A stretch of 64,000 nucleotides of DNA from Escherichia ruysiae. Lineage in GTDB: Bacteria > Pseudomonadota > Gammaproteobacteria > Enterobacterales > Enterobacteriaceae. Made by a program: the position numbers and the translations under genes. Under the pieces are notes generated by a model. That model was given only the letters and a program-made list of their open reading frames with translations, was not told the DNA's origin and did not search any database. This document shows, piece after piece, positions 8,675 through 17,367 of this stretch. The stretch lies in assembly GCF_902498915.1 (NCBI RefSeq), contig NZ_CABVLQ010000001.1; one strand, 5' to 3'. How positions within the stretch are numbered: position 1 is the stretch's first letter; every line of letters starts with the position of its first letter.

Positions 8675-9529
8675 ATGGCAAAAAAAGTCTCAAAATTCTT
8701 TCGTATCGGCGTTGAGGGTGACACCTGTGACGGGCGTGTCATCAGTGCGCAGGATATTCAGGAAATGGCCGAAACCTTTGACCCGCGAGTCTATGGTTGC
8801 CGCATTAACCTGGAACATCTGCGCGGCATCCTGCCTGACGGTATTTTTAAGCGTTATGGCGATGTGGCCGAACTGAAGGCCGAAAAGATTGACGATGATT
8901 CGGCGCTGAAAGGCAAATGGGCGCTGTTTGCGAAAATCACCCCGACCGATGACCTTATCGCGATGAACAAGGCCGCGCAGAAGGTCTACACCTCAATGGA
9001 AATTCAGCCGAACTTTGCCAACACCGGCAAATGTTATCTGGTGGGTCTGGCCGTCACCGATGACCCGGCAAGCCTCGGCACGGAATACCTGGAATTCTGC
9101 CGCACGGCAAAACACAACCCCCTGAACCGCTTCAAATTAAGCCCTGAAAACCTGATTTCAGTGGCAACGCCTGTTGAGCTGGAATTTGAAGACCTGCCTG
9201 AAACCGTGTTCACCGCCCTGACCGAAAAGGTGAAATCCATTTTTGGCCGCAAACAGGCCAGCGATGACGCCCGTCTGAATGACGTGCATGAAGCGGTGAC
9301 CGCTGTTGCTGAACATGTGCAGGAAAAACTGAGCGCCACTGAGCAGCGCCTCTCTGAGATGGAAACCGCCTTTTCCGCACTTAAGCAGGAGGTGACTGAC
9401 AGGGCGGATGAAACCAGCCAGGCATTCACCCGCCTGAAAAACAGTCTCGACCACACCGAAAGTCTGACCCAGCAGCGCCGCAGCAAGGCCACCGGTGGTG
9501 GCGGTGACGCCCTGATGACGAACTGCTGA
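8675..9529 (+). CDS. O: Capsid scaffolding protein and maturation protease gpO
   Basis: Prohead scaffold whose N-terminal half is a serine protease that processes itself, N and Q during capsid maturation. The 284 residues equal P2 gpO. The catalytic residues reported for P2 are all present: D19, H48 and S107. The C-terminal half is a helical scaffold region (EKLSATEQRLSEMETAF, about 230-270). The ATG at 8675 is used rather than the longer ORF start because it matches the P2 N-terminus MAKKVSKFFRIG. First gene of the rightward O-to-S operon. Confidence 0.96.
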   Translation: MAKKVSKFFRIGVEGDTCDGRVISAQDIQEMAETFDPRVYGCRINLEHLRGILPDGIFKRYGDVAELKAEKIDDDSALKGKWALFAKITPTDDLIAMNKAAQKVYTSMEIQPNFANTGKCYLVGLAVTDDPASLGTEYLEFCRTAKHNPLNRFKLSPENLISVATPVELEFEDLPETVFTALTEKVKSIFGRKQASDDARLNDVHEAVTAVAEHVQEKLSATEQRLSEMETAFSALKQEVTDRADETSQAFTRLKNSLDHTESLTQQRRSKATGGGGDALMTNC

Positions 9530-9587
9530 CCGGCGTCAGTCAGTCCGGGAAAACCTTCACGATTAACCCTTAATTTCAGGAAAAACT

Positions 9588-10661
9588 ATGCGCCAGGAAA
9601 CCCGCTTTAAATTTAATGCTTACCTGTCCCGTGTTGCCGAACTGAACGGCATCGACGCCGGTGATGTGTCGAAAAAATTCACCGTTGAACCGTCGGTCAC
9701 CCAGACCCTGATGAACACCATGCAGGAGTCCTCTGACTTTCTGACCCGCATCAACATTGTGCCGGTCAGCGAAATGAAAGGGGAAAAAATTGGCATCGGT
9801 GTCACCGGCTCCATCGCCAGCACCACCGACACCGCCGGTGGCACCGAGCGTCAGCCGAAGGACTTCTCGAAGCTGGCGTCAAACAAGTACGAATGCGACC
9901 AGATTAACTTCGATTTTTATATCCGCTACAAAACGCTGGACCTGTGGGCGCGTTATCAGGATTTCCAGCTCCGTGTCCGTAACGCCATTATCAAACGCCA
10001 GTCCCTTGATTTCATCATGGCCGGTTTTAACGGCGTGAGGCGTGCCGAAACCTCTGACCGCAGCAGTAACCAGATGCTGCAGGATGTGGCGGTCGGCTGG
10101 CTGCAGAAATACCGCAATGAAGCCCCGGCGCGCGTGATGAGCAAGGTTACTGACGAGGAAGGTCACACGACCTCTGAGGTCATCCGCGTGGGTAAGGGCG
10201 GTGATTATGCCAGCCTCGATGCACTGGTGATGGATGCGACCAACAACCTGATTGAGCCGTGGTATCAGGAAGACCCTGACCTTGTGGTGATTGTGGGGCG
10301 TCAGCTACTGGCGGACAAGTATTTCCCCATCGTCAACAGGGAGCAGGACAACAGCGAAATGCTGGCCGCTGACGTCATCATCAGCCAGAAACGCATCGGC
10401 AACCTGCCAGCGGTACGCGTCCCGTACTTCCCGGCGGATGCGATGCTCATCACGAAGCTGGAAAACCTGTCCATCTACTACATGGATGACAGCCATCGCC
10501 GCGTGATTGAGGAAAACCCGAAACTCGACCGCGTGGAGAACTACGAGTCAATGAACATTGATTACGTGGTGGAAGACTACGCCGCCGGTTGTCTGGTGGA
10601 AAAAATTAAGGTCGGTGATTTCTCCACACCGGCTAAGGCGACCGCAGAGCCGGGAGCGTAA
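9588..10661 (+). CDS. N: Major capsid protein gpN
   Basis: Precursor of the HK97-fold major capsid protein. The 357 residues equal P2 gpN, and the first 31 residues (MRQETRFKFNAYLSRVAELN onward) are normally removed by gpO. The ribosome site AGGAAAA precedes the ATG by a few bases. It lies between the scaffold/protease O and the small terminase M, as in P2. The same shell protein can be redirected by P4-type satellites to make a smaller capsid. Nothing unusual seen. Confidence 0.97.
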   Translation: MRQETRFKFNAYLSRVAELNGIDAGDVSKKFTVEPSVTQTLMNTMQESSDFLTRINIVPVSEMKGEKIGIGVTGSIASTTDTAGGTERQPKDFSKLASNKYECDQINFDFYIRYKTLDLWARYQDFQLRVRNAIIKRQSLDFIMAGFNGVRRAETSDRSSNQMLQDVAVGWLQKYRNEAPARVMSKVTDEEGHTTSEVIRVGKGGDYASLDALVMDATNNLIEPWYQEDPDLVVIVGRQLLADKYFPIVNREQDNSEMLAADVIISQKRIGNLPAVRVPYFPADAMLITKLENLSIYYMDDSHRRVIEENPKLDRVENYESMNIDYVVEDYAAGCLVEKIKVGDFSTPAKATAEPGA

Positions 10662-10664
10662 CCG

Positions 10665-11402
10665 ATGACGAGTCCCGCACAGCGCCACATGATGCGGGTC
10701 TCGGCAGCGATGACCGCGCAGCGGGAAGCCGCCCCGCTGCGACATGCAACTGTCTATGAGCAGATGCTGGTTAAGCTCGCCGCAGACCAGCGCACACTGA
10801 AAGCGATTTATTCAAAAGAGCTGAAGGCCGCGAAAAAGCGCGAACTGCTGCCGTTCTGGTTGCCGTGGGTGAACGGCGTGCTGGAGCAGGGCAAAGGTGC
10901 ACAGGATGACATTCTGATGACGGTCATGCTGTGGCGTCTGGATACCGGCGATATTGCCGGTGCGCTGGAGATTGCCCGTTATGCCCTGAAGTACGGTCTG
11001 ACCATGCCGGGTAAACACCGCCGCACCCCGCCGTACATGTTCACCGAGGAGGTGGCGCTTGCGGCCATGCGCGCTCACGCTGCCGGTGAGTCTGTGGATC
11101 CCCGCCTGCTGACGGACACCCTTGAACTGACCGCCACGGCTGACATGCCTGATGAAGTGCGCGCAAAGCTGCACAAAATCACCGGTCTGTTTCTGCGTGA
11201 CGGTGGTGATGCCGCAGGTGCGCTGGCACACCTGCAACGTGCGACACAGCTCGACTGTCAGGCAGGCGTCAAAAAAGAGATTGAACGACTGGAGCGGGAG
11301 CTGAAACCGAAGCCGGAGCCAAAAGCGGTCACCCGCGCCCCGCGTAAGACCCGGAGTGCGACACCGGCAAAACGTGGACGCCCGAAAAAGAAAGCCAGTT
11401 AA
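10665..11402 (+). CDS. M: Terminase small subunit gpM
   Basis: Subunit of terminase in P2 that binds and nicks cos together with gpP. The 245 residues are about two shorter than P2 gpM as I recall it, the difference lying in the low-complexity basic C-terminus (KPKPEPKAV, then KRGRPKKK, an AT-hook-like GRPK motif). It follows N after 3 bases, so translation is probably coupled. Confidence in identity is high from position and sequence. Confidence 0.94.
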   Translation: MTSPAQRHMMRVSAAMTAQREAAPLRHATVYEQMLVKLAADQRTLKAIYSKELKAAKKRELLPFWLPWVNGVLEQGKGAQDDILMTVMLWRLDTGDIAGALEIARYALKYGLTMPGKHRRTPPYMFTEEVALAAMRAHAAGESVDPRLLTDTLELTATADMPDEVRAKLHKITGLFLRDGGDAAGALAHLQRATQLDCQAGVKKEIERLERELKPKPEPKAVTRAPRKTRSATPAKRGRPKKKAS

Positions 11403-11501
11403 CAACCGAATGCGCCCCGCGCCAGGGCGGCACGCCGGTCAGTGAGGGTGAATCACCTGACACTGCACCGGCGTCCACCGCCCGACTTTTCAGAGGTAGT
11501 C

Positions 11502-12011
11502 ATGATGACGCTGATTATTCCGCGAAAGGAGGCTCCCGTGTCCGGTGAGGGTACGGTGGTCATCCCGCAACCGGCAGGCGACGAGCCGGTGATTAAAAAC
11601 ACGTTCTTTTTTCCCGATATCGACCCGAAGCGCGTCCGGGAACGTATGCGCCTTGAGCAGACCGTCGCCCCCGCCCGTCTGCGAGAGGCCATCAAGTCAG
11701 GCATGGCGGAGACGAATGCGGAGCTGTACGAGTATCGCGAACAGAAAATTGCCGCCGGTTTTACGCGTCTGGCGGACGTCCCGGCGGACGACATCGACGG
11801 TGAAAGCATCAAAGTTTTTTACTACGAGCGCGCCGTGTGTGCGATGGCGACCGCGTCGCTTTATGAGCGTTATCGCGGCGTGGATGCCAGTGCCAAGGGC
11901 GACAAAAAGGCCGACAGCATAGACAGCACCATTGATGAGCTGTGGCGGGATATGCGCTGGGCAGTGGCGCGCATCCAGGACAAGTCGCGCTGCATCGTGA
12001 GTCAAATCTGA
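11502..12011 (+). CDS. L: Head completion protein gpL
   Basis: Head-completion protein that protects packaged DNA and prepares the neck for tail joining. The 169 residues from the first of two adjacent ATGs (11502) equal P2 gpL. AGAGGT just upstream supports this start over the longer ORF from 11442. Its stop codon overlaps the first base of the X start (TGATG). Confidence 0.95.
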   Translation: MMTLIIPRKEAPVSGEGTVVIPQPAGDEPVIKNTFFFPDIDPKRVRERMRLEQTVAPARLREAIKSGMAETNAELYEYREQKIAAGFTRLADVPADDIDGESIKVFYYERAVCAMATASLYERYRGVDASAKGDKKADSIDSTIDELWRDMRWAVARIQDKSRCIVSQI

Positions 12012-12214
12012 TGAAGACCTTTGCGCTACAGGGCGACACGCTCGACGCCATTTGTGTCCGGTATTACGGGCGCACTGAGGGCGTGGTCGAGGCCGTGCTC
12101 GCCGCAAATCCGGGACTGGCTGAACTGGGCGCGGTGCTGCCGCACGGCACCGCCGTCGAACTGCCCGACGTTCAGACCGCGCCCGTGGCTGAAACTGTCA
12201 ATCTGTGGGAGTAA
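12011..12214 (+). CDS. X: Tail protein gpX (LysM-like)
   Basis: Small essential tail protein of 67 residues, identical in length to P2 gpX. It consists almost entirely of a LysM-like fold (GDTLDAICVRYYGRTEGVVE then NPGLAELG), typical of tail hub proteins that touch peptidoglycan or stabilise the tube. It starts within the L stop codon and precedes the lysis genes. Confidence 0.94.
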   Translation: MKTFALQGDTLDAICVRYYGRTEGVVEAVLAANPGLAELGAVLPHGTAVELPDVQTAPVAETVNLWE

Positions 12215-12217
12215 CGC

Positions 12218-12499
12218 ATGACAGCAGAAGAAAAAAGCGTCCTGTCGCTTTTCATGATTGGGGTGCTGATTGTTGTCGGCAAGGTGCTTGCCGGTGGTGA
12301 ACCCATCACCCCGCGTCTGTTTATCGGGCGCATGTTGCTCGGTGGTTTTGTCTCGATGGTTGCCGGTGTTGTTCTGGTGCAGTTTCCTGACCTGTCACTG
12401 CCTGCGGTGTGCGGCATCGGCTCCATGCTGGGTATCGCCGGTTATCAGGTGATTGAGATTGCCATTCAGCGCCGCTTTAAGGGCAGGGGGAAACAGTAA
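12218..12499 (+). CDS. Y: Holin gpY
   Basis: Inner-membrane holin that triggers lysis and releases the gpK endolysin. The 93 residues equal P2 gpY, with three predicted membrane helices at about 10-28, 37-57 and 62-82 and a basic C-terminus (RRFKGRGK). The stop codon overlaps the K start (TAATG). It works with the antiholin LysA and the spanins LysB/LysC encoded next. Confidence 0.95.
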   Translation: MTAEEKSVLSLFMIGVLIVVGKVLAGGEPITPRLFIGRMLLGGFVSMVAGVVLVQFPDLSLPAVCGIGSMLGIAGYQVIEIAIQRRFKGRGKQ

Positions 12500-12996
12500 T
12501 GCCGGTAATTAACACGCATCAGAATATCGCCGCCTTTCTCGACATGCTGGCCGTGTCCGAAGGGACGGCGAATCATCCGCTGACGAAAAACCGGGGCTAT
12601 GACGTGATAGTCACCGGACTGGACGGGAAGCCGGAAATTTTCACCGACTACAGTGACCACCCGTTCGCACATGGCCGACCGGCGAAGGTGTTTAACCGTC
12701 GCGGTGAAAAATCCACGGCCTCCGGTCGCTATCAGCAGCTTTACCTGTTCTGGCCGCATTACCGCAAACAGCTTGCCCTGCCGGATTTCAGTCCGTTGTC
12801 ACAGGACAGACTCGCCATTCATTTGATCCGCGAACGCGGTGCACTGGATGACATCCGGGCGGGACGCATTGAACGCGCCATTTCACGCTGTCGCAATATC
12901 TGGGCGTCCCTGCCGGGTGCCGGTTACGGTCAGCGTGAGCATTCACTGGAAAAACTGGTCACCGTCTGGCGTACCGCTGGCGGCGTACCGGCTTAA
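12499..12996 (+). CDS. K: Endolysin gpK, lambda R-type transglycosylase
   Basis: Muralytic enzyme that cleaves the glycan chain of peptidoglycan. The 165 residues match P2 gpK and resemble lambda R: AFLDMLAVSEGT contains the catalytic glutamate (E21, equivalent to lambda R E19). YDVIVTG, FTDYSDHP and NIWASLPGAGYGQ are also shared. No signal peptide is present, so export depends on the holin gpY. Confidence 0.95.
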   Translation: MPVINTHQNIAAFLDMLAVSEGTANHPLTKNRGYDVIVTGLDGKPEIFTDYSDHPFAHGRPAKVFNRRGEKSTASGRYQQLYLFWPHYRKQLALPDFSPLSQDRLAIHLIRERGALDDIRAGRIERAISRCRNIWASLPGAGYGQREHSLEKLVTVWRTAGGVPA

Positions 12997-13010
12997 ACGG
13001 AGTAAACACC

Positions 13011-13436
13011 ATGAAGAAATTATCCCTTTCACTGATGCTGAACGTGTCGCTGGCGCTGATGCTGGCACTGTCCCTGATTTACCCGCAGAGCGTGGCCGTC
13101 AGTTTTGTCGCCACCTGGGCGATTCTGGCGACGGTTATCTGTGTGGTTGCCGGTGGTGTCGGCATGTATGCCACTGAGTATGTACTGGAACGCTACGGAC
13201 GGGAGCTTCCGCCGGAATCGCTGGCCGTGAAGATTGTCACGTCGCTGTTTTTGCAGCCGGTGCCGTGGCGCAGGCGGGCAGCGGCTCTGGTGGTGATGGT
13301 GGCGACGTTTATCTCGCTGGTCGCTGCCGGGTGGATTTTTACCGCACTGATTTATCTCGTGGCGTCGCTGTTCTTCCGGCTGATACGTACGGCCTGTCGT
13401 CAGCGTCTTGAGGGGCGGGAACTATGTCAAAGCTGA
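13011..13436 (+). CDS. lysA: LysA, membrane lysis-timing protein
   Basis: Polytopic inner-membrane protein that in P2 delays lysis (antiholin-like). The 141 residues equal P2 LysA. Hydrophobic stretches at about 5-24, 29-52 and 87-118 predict four membrane crossings, with a basic tail. A ribosome site (CGGAG) lies upstream. Its last 13 bases overlap the start of lysB in another frame. Confidence 0.92.
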   Translation: MKKLSLSLMLNVSLALMLALSLIYPQSVAVSFVATWAILATVICVVAGGVGMYATEYVLERYGRELPPESLAVKIVTSLFLQPVPWRRRAAALVVMVATFISLVAAGWIFTALIYLVASLFFRLIRTACRQRLEGRELCQS

Positions 13437-13849
13437 TGATTGTGCTGGTCGTGTTGCTATCGCTGGCGGTGGCCGGTCTGTTTCTGGCGAAGCATGAAAA
13501 CGCCAGGCTGCGCGTCTCGCTGGACAGGGCGAACAACGTCGCCAGCGGGCAGCAGACGACCATCACCATGCTGAAAAACCAGCTTCATGTTGCCCTTACC
13601 AGGGCAGACAAAAACGAGCTGGCGCAGGTGGCACTGCGTCAGGAACTGGAGAACGCCGCGAAACGTGAAGCACAGCGCGAGAAAACCATCACGAGGTTAC
13701 TTAATGAAAACGAGGATTTTCGCCGCTGGTACGGCGCTGACCTGCCTGATGCTGTGCGCCGGTTGCACCAGCGTCCGGCCTGCACTGACGCCAGTGATTG
13801 TCGCCAACGCCTGCCCGAAAGTGAGCCTTTGCCCGATGCCGGGCAGTGA
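13424..13849 (+). CDS. lysB: LysB, Rz-like inner-membrane spanin
   Basis: Inner-membrane spanin subunit that joins LysC to fuse the inner and outer membranes in the last step of lysis. The 141 residues equal P2 LysB. There is an N-terminal signal anchor at about 4-21 followed by a long charged coiled coil (about 25-100) reaching into the periplasm. It starts inside the lysA end, and lysC is nested within it in the +1 frame, the classical Rz/Rz1 arrangement. Confidence 0.93.
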   Translation: MSKLMIVLVVLLSLAVAGLFLAKHENARLRVSLDRANNVASGQQTTITMLKNQLHVALTRADKNELAQVALRQELENAAKREAQREKTITRLLNENEDFRRWYGADLPDAVRRLHQRPACTDASDCRQRLPESEPLPDAGQ

Positions 13850-13994
13850 CCCGCAGACGAACGGCGATTTAAGTGCTGATATCCGGCAGCTTGAGAACGC
13901 GCTGGCGCGCTGTGCCAGCCAGGTAAAAATGATTAAACACTGTCAGGACGAAAACGATGCTCAAACCCGACAGCCTGCGCAGGGCGCTGACTGA
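13704..13994 (+). CDS. lysC: LysC, Rz1-like outer-membrane spanin lipoprotein
   Basis: A 96-residue lipoprotein nested in an alternate frame of lysB. The ATG at 13704 gives a signal peptide with a lipobox ending LCAGC (lipidated C21), followed by a proline-containing periplasmic part. It pairs with LysB to make the spanin complex. The longer in-frame ORF from 13587 would place the signal peptide internally and is rejected. It overlaps the R start at its end. Confidence 0.92.
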   Translation: MKTRIFAAGTALTCLMLCAGCTSVRPALTPVIVANACPKVSLCPMPGSDPQTNGDLSADIRQLENALARCASQVKMIKHCQDENDAQTRQPAQGAD

Positions 13995-14424
13995 TGCCGT
14001 CACGGTGCTGAAAACTAACCCCGATATGCTGCGGATATTCGTGGATAACGGGAGTATTGCCTCCACGCTGGCGGCGTCGTTGTCATTCGAAAAGCGTTAC
14101 ACGCTCAATGTGATTGTGACCGACTTTACCGGTGATTTTGACCTGCTCATCGTGCCGGTGCTGGCGTGGCTGCGGGAAAATCAGCCCGACATCATGACCA
14201 CCGACGAAGGCCAGAAAAAAGGTTTCACGTTTTATGCAGACATCAACAATGACAGCAGCTTTGATATCAGCATCAGCCTGATGCTGACCGAGCGCACGCT
14301 GGTCAGTGAGGTGGACGGCGCGCTGCATGTGAAGAATATCCCGGAACCCCCGCCGCCGGAGCCGGTCACTCGCCCGATGGAGCTTTATATCAATGGCGAA
14401 CTGGTGAGTAAGTGGGATGAATGA
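13957..14424 (+). CDS. R: Tail completion protein gpR
   Basis: Tail terminator/completion protein that joins the tail to the head connector. The 155 residues equal P2 gpR. A proline-rich linker (PEPPPPEP, about 127-134) precedes a short C-terminal strand. It begins within lysC and its stop overlaps the S start by 8 bases. Confidence 0.94.
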   Translation: MLKPDSLRRALTDAVTVLKTNPDMLRIFVDNGSIASTLAASLSFEKRYTLNVIVTDFTGDFDLLIVPVLAWLRENQPDIMTTDEGQKKGFTFYADINNDSSFDISISLMLTERTLVSEVDGALHVKNIPEPPPPEPVTRPMELYINGELVSKWDE

Positions 14425-14869
14425 GTTTAAGCGTTTTGAAGACCGGCTGACCGGACTGATTGAATCGCTGTCACCGTCAGGGCGTCGACGACTGAGCGCC
14501 GAACTGGCGAAACGTCTGCGTCAGAGTCAGCAGCGTCGGGTGATGGCACAGAAAGCCCCGGACGGCACACCCTACGCGCCACGCCAGCAGCAGAGCGCCA
14601 GAAAAAAGACCGGTCGCGTTAAGCGAAAAATGTTTGCGAAACTTATCACCAGTCGTTTTTTGCATATCCGCGCCAGCCCTGAACAGGCATCAATGGAGTT
14701 TTACGGCGGAAAGTCACCGAAAATCGCCAGTGTGCATCAGTTCGGTCTGTCGGAAGAAACCCGGAAAGACGGTAAGAAAATTGATTATCCGGCGCGTCCT
14801 ATGCTCGGCTTTACCGGTGAGGATGTGCAGATGATTGAAGAGATTATCCTGGCTCACCTCGACCGTTAG
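14417..14869 (+). CDS. S: Tail completion protein gpS
   Basis: Second tail completion protein of P2; family members assist maturation of the tail terminator. The 150 residues equal P2 gpS, with a very basic N-terminal half (KRLRQSQQRRVMAQK) and a conserved C-terminal RPMLGFTGED motif. It is the last gene of the O-to-S operon. Confidence 0.94.
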   Translation: MNEFKRFEDRLTGLIESLSPSGRRRLSAELAKRLRQSQQRRVMAQKAPDGTPYAPRQQQSARKKTGRVKRKMFAKLITSRFLHIRASPEQASMEFYGGKSPKIASVHQFGLSEETRKDGKKIDYPARPMLGFTGEDVQMIEEIILAHLDR

Positions 14870-14935
14870 TTGTGCCATTCCCGACACCTCATCGTCACAT
14901 TGCCGCCGGTATGACCCGGCGGCATCCTTCCCGTT
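14870..14935 (+). promoter_or_regulatory. Late promoter region for V, with hairpin
   Basis: The gap between S and V is where P2 has its V promoter. It contains the dyad TGT-N10-ACA at 14871-14886 and the core TGCCATTCCCGAC (14873-14885), related to motifs in the other two late gaps. A 9-bp stem TGCCGCCGG/CCGGCGGCA (14901-14909 with 14916-14924) follows, then a pyrimidine run, perhaps the end of the O-S transcript or a leader structure of V. Confidence 0.5.
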
Positions 14936-15577
14936 ATGAACACTCTCGCAAATATTCAGGAACTCGCGCGCGCACTGCGCAATATGATTCGCACCGGCGT
15001 TATCGTCGAAACCGACCTTAACGCCGGTCGCTGCCGTGTGCAGACCGGCGGCATGTGCTCCGACTGGCTTCAGTGGCTGACCCATCGCGCCGGTCGTTCG
15101 CGCACATGGTGGGCACCTTCCGTGGGGGAACAGGTGCTGATTTTGGCTGTGGGCGGTGAACTCGACACGGCGTTCGTTCTGCCGGGGATTTATTCAGGTG
15201 ATAACCCCGCGCCGTCTGCGTCGTCTGATGCCCTGCATATCCATTTCCCTGACGGGGCGGTGATTGAGTATGAACCTGAAACCAGTGCACTGACGGTAAG
15301 TGGAATTAAAACGGCCAGCGTGACGGCTTCTGATTCTGTTACTGCCACGGTGCCGGTGGTCACGGTGAAAGCATCAACCCGCGTCACCCTGGACACACCG
15401 GAGGTGGTCTGCACTAACAAGCTGATTACCGGCACGCTGGAAGTGCAGAAGGGCGGGACGATGCGCGGCAACATTGAACACACCGGCGGGAAATTCACGT
15501 CTAACGGCGTTCAGGTTGATGACCACGGTCACGGTGGTGTTAAGTCAGGAGACAACTGGACACAGGGGACAAAATGA
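14936..15577 (+). CDS. V: Baseplate spike protein gpV
   Basis: Membrane-piercing tail spike. The 213 residues are about two longer than P2 gpV. An OB-fold N-terminal domain (VETDLNAGRCRVQTG) is followed by a beta-helical repeat region rich in valine and threonine (about 120-165) and the iron-binding tip DDHGHGG (HxH at about 200). It forms the central trimer of the baseplate and starts the V-W-J-I-H-G operon. The stop overlaps the W start by 4 bases (ATGA). Confidence 0.95.
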   Translation: MNTLANIQELARALRNMIRTGVIVETDLNAGRCRVQTGGMCSDWLQWLTHRAGRSRTWWAPSVGEQVLILAVGGELDTAFVLPGIYSGDNPAPSASSDALHIHFPDGAVIEYEPETSALTVSGIKTASVTASDSVTATVPVVTVKASTRVTLDTPEVVCTNKLITGTLEVQKGGTMRGNIEHTGGKFTSNGVQVDDHGHGGVKSGDNWTQGTK

Positions 15578-15921
15578 CAGCGCGTTATCTCGGAATGAAT
15601 CACAGTGATGGCCTGACTGTCACTGACCTTGAGCATATCAGCCAGAGTATCGGCGATATCCTGCGCACACCGCTCGGCTCACGGGTGATGCGTCGTGATT
15701 ACGGCTCGTTGCTGGCATCAATGATTGACCAGCCGCAGACCCCGGCGCTTGAGTTGCAGATTAAGGTCGCCTGTTACATGGCGGTGCTGAAATGGGAACC
15801 CCGCGTCACCCTGTCATCCGTCACCACGGCGCGCAGCTTTGACGGGCGAATGACAGTTACGCTAACCGGCCAGCACAACGACACCGGCCAGCCACTTTCG
15901 TTAACCATCCCTGTGAGTTGA
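15574..15921 (+). CDS. W: Baseplate protein gpW (gp25-like)
   Basis: Baseplate wedge protein of the T4 gp25/lysozyme-related fold that starts sheath polymerisation. The 115 residues equal P2 gpW. The motif LRTPLGSRVMRRDYGS (about 28-43) is the conserved family signature. It overlaps V and is followed by J after 4 bases. Confidence 0.95.
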   Translation: MTARYLGMNHSDGLTVTDLEHISQSIGDILRTPLGSRVMRRDYGSLLASMIDQPQTPALELQIKVACYMAVLKWEPRVTLSSVTTARSFDGRMTVTLTGQHNDTGQPLSLTIPVS

Positions 15922-15925
15922 AACC

Positions 15926-16834
15926 ATGCCGATTATCGACCTGAACCAGCTACCCGCACCGGATGTGGTCGAGGAGCTGGACTTTGAAACCATTCTTGCC
16001 GAACGCAAGGCGACACTGATTTCCCTTTACCCGGAAGACCAGCAGGAGGCGGTCGCCCGTACCCTGACGCTGGAATCTGAGCCTCTCGTCAAACTGCTGG
16101 AGGAAAATGCTTATCGTGAGCTTATCTGGCGTCAGCGTGTGAATGAGGCCGCACGGGCGGTGATGCTGGCCTGTGCCGCCGGTAATGACCTTGATGTGAT
16201 TGGTGCCAATTACAACACCACGCGCCTGATTATCACCCCGGCAGATGATTCGACTATCCCGCCGACACCGGCAGTGATGGAGTCTGACACCGATTATCGT
16301 CTGCGTATTCAGCAGGCGTTTGAGGGCTTAAGCGTCGCCGGGTCGGTGGGTGCCTATCAGTATCATGGCCGCAGTGCCGACGGGCGTGTCGCGGATATCT
16401 CTGTCACCAGTCCGTCTCCGGCCTGCGTCACCATCTCTGTGCTGTCACGTGAAAATAACGGTGTCGCATCCGAAGACCTGCTGGCGGTGGTGCGTAACGC
16501 TCTTAATGGCGAGGACGTCAGGCCGGTGGCCGACCGCGTGACCGTGCAGTCTGCCGCCATCGTTGAATACCAGATAAACGCCACGCTTTACCTTTACCCT
16601 GGTCCCGAAAGCGAACCCATTCGCGCTGCTGCTGTGAAAAAACTGGAAGCGTATATCACGACACAGCACCGGCTGGGGCGTGACATCCGTCTGTCTGCCA
16701 TTTATGCCGCTTTGCATGTGGAAGGCGTGCAGCGTGTCGAACTGGCTGCACCGCTGGCCGACATCGTGCTCAACAATACGCAGGCGTCTTTCTGTACCGA
16801 ATACCGCGTCGTGACCGGAGGCTCGGATGAGTGA
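15926..16834 (+). CDS. J: Baseplate wedge protein gpJ
   Basis: Wedge protein of the gp6/Baseplate_J family, forming the ring around the gpV hub. The 302 residues equal P2 gpJ. The central segment VAGSVGAYQYHGRSAD with the following ISVTSPSP is typical of the family. The stop overlaps the I start by 8 bases. Confidence 0.95.
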   Translation: MPIIDLNQLPAPDVVEELDFETILAERKATLISLYPEDQQEAVARTLTLESEPLVKLLEENAYRELIWRQRVNEAARAVMLACAAGNDLDVIGANYNTTRLIITPADDSTIPPTPAVMESDTDYRLRIQQAFEGLSVAGSVGAYQYHGRSADGRVADISVTSPSPACVTISVLSRENNGVASEDLLAVVRNALNGEDVRPVADRVTVQSAAIVEYQINATLYLYPGPESEPIRAAAVKKLEAYITTQHRLGRDIRLSAIYAALHVEGVQRVELAAPLADIVLNNTQASFCTEYRVVTGGSDE

Positions 16835-17357
16835 TTCGCGACTGCTGCCGACCGGCTCATCACCACTTGAGGTCGCCGCTGCAAAAGCCTGTGCGGAAAT
16901 TGAAAAAACGCCGGTCAGTATTCGTGAGCTGTGGAACCCGGATACCTGTCCGGCAAATCTGCTGCCGTGGCTGGCGTGGGCGTTTTCGGTCGACAGGTGG
17001 GATGAAAAGTGGCCGGAAGCAACAAAACGCGCCGTTATCCGCGATGCCTATTTCATCCACTGTCATAAAGGCACTATCGGCGCAATCCGGCGTGTGGTGG
17101 AGCCGCTCGGCTATCTCATTAACGTAAAGGAATGGTGGGAGACAAACGACCCGGCCGGAACCTTTCGCCTTGATATCGGTGTGCTGGAAAGCGGCATCAC
17201 AGAGGAGATGTATCTGGAAATGGAACGGCTGATTGCCGATGCCAAACCCGCAAGTCGCCACCTTATCGGTCTGAACATTATCCAGGACATTCCCGGCTAT
17301 CTGTATACAGGCGGTGTGGTCTGTGATGGTGATGTTATTACTGTTTATCCCGGATAA
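16827..17357 (+). CDS. I: Baseplate/tail tip protein gpI
   Basis: Tail protein I family; it links wedge protein J to the tail fibres. The 176 residues equal P2 gpI, with the conserved LLPWLAWAFSVDRWDE motif at about 46-61. It overlaps J and is separated from the fibre gene H by 10 bases. Confidence 0.95.
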   Translation: MSDSRLLPTGSSPLEVAAAKACAEIEKTPVSIRELWNPDTCPANLLPWLAWAFSVDRWDEKWPEATKRAVIRDAYFIHCHKGTIGAIRRVVEPLGYLINVKEWWETNDPAGTFRLDIGVLESGITEEMYLEMERLIADAKPASRHLIGLNIIQDIPGYLYTGGVVCDGDVITVYPG

Positions 17358-17367
17358 GTGAGAAACA

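Noticed and set aside
14714..15085. Leftward 123-codon ORF across the S-V gap, considered as a P2 orf30 equivalent
   Set aside because: Most of it is antisense to S and V, and I could not match it to a known small P2 gene.
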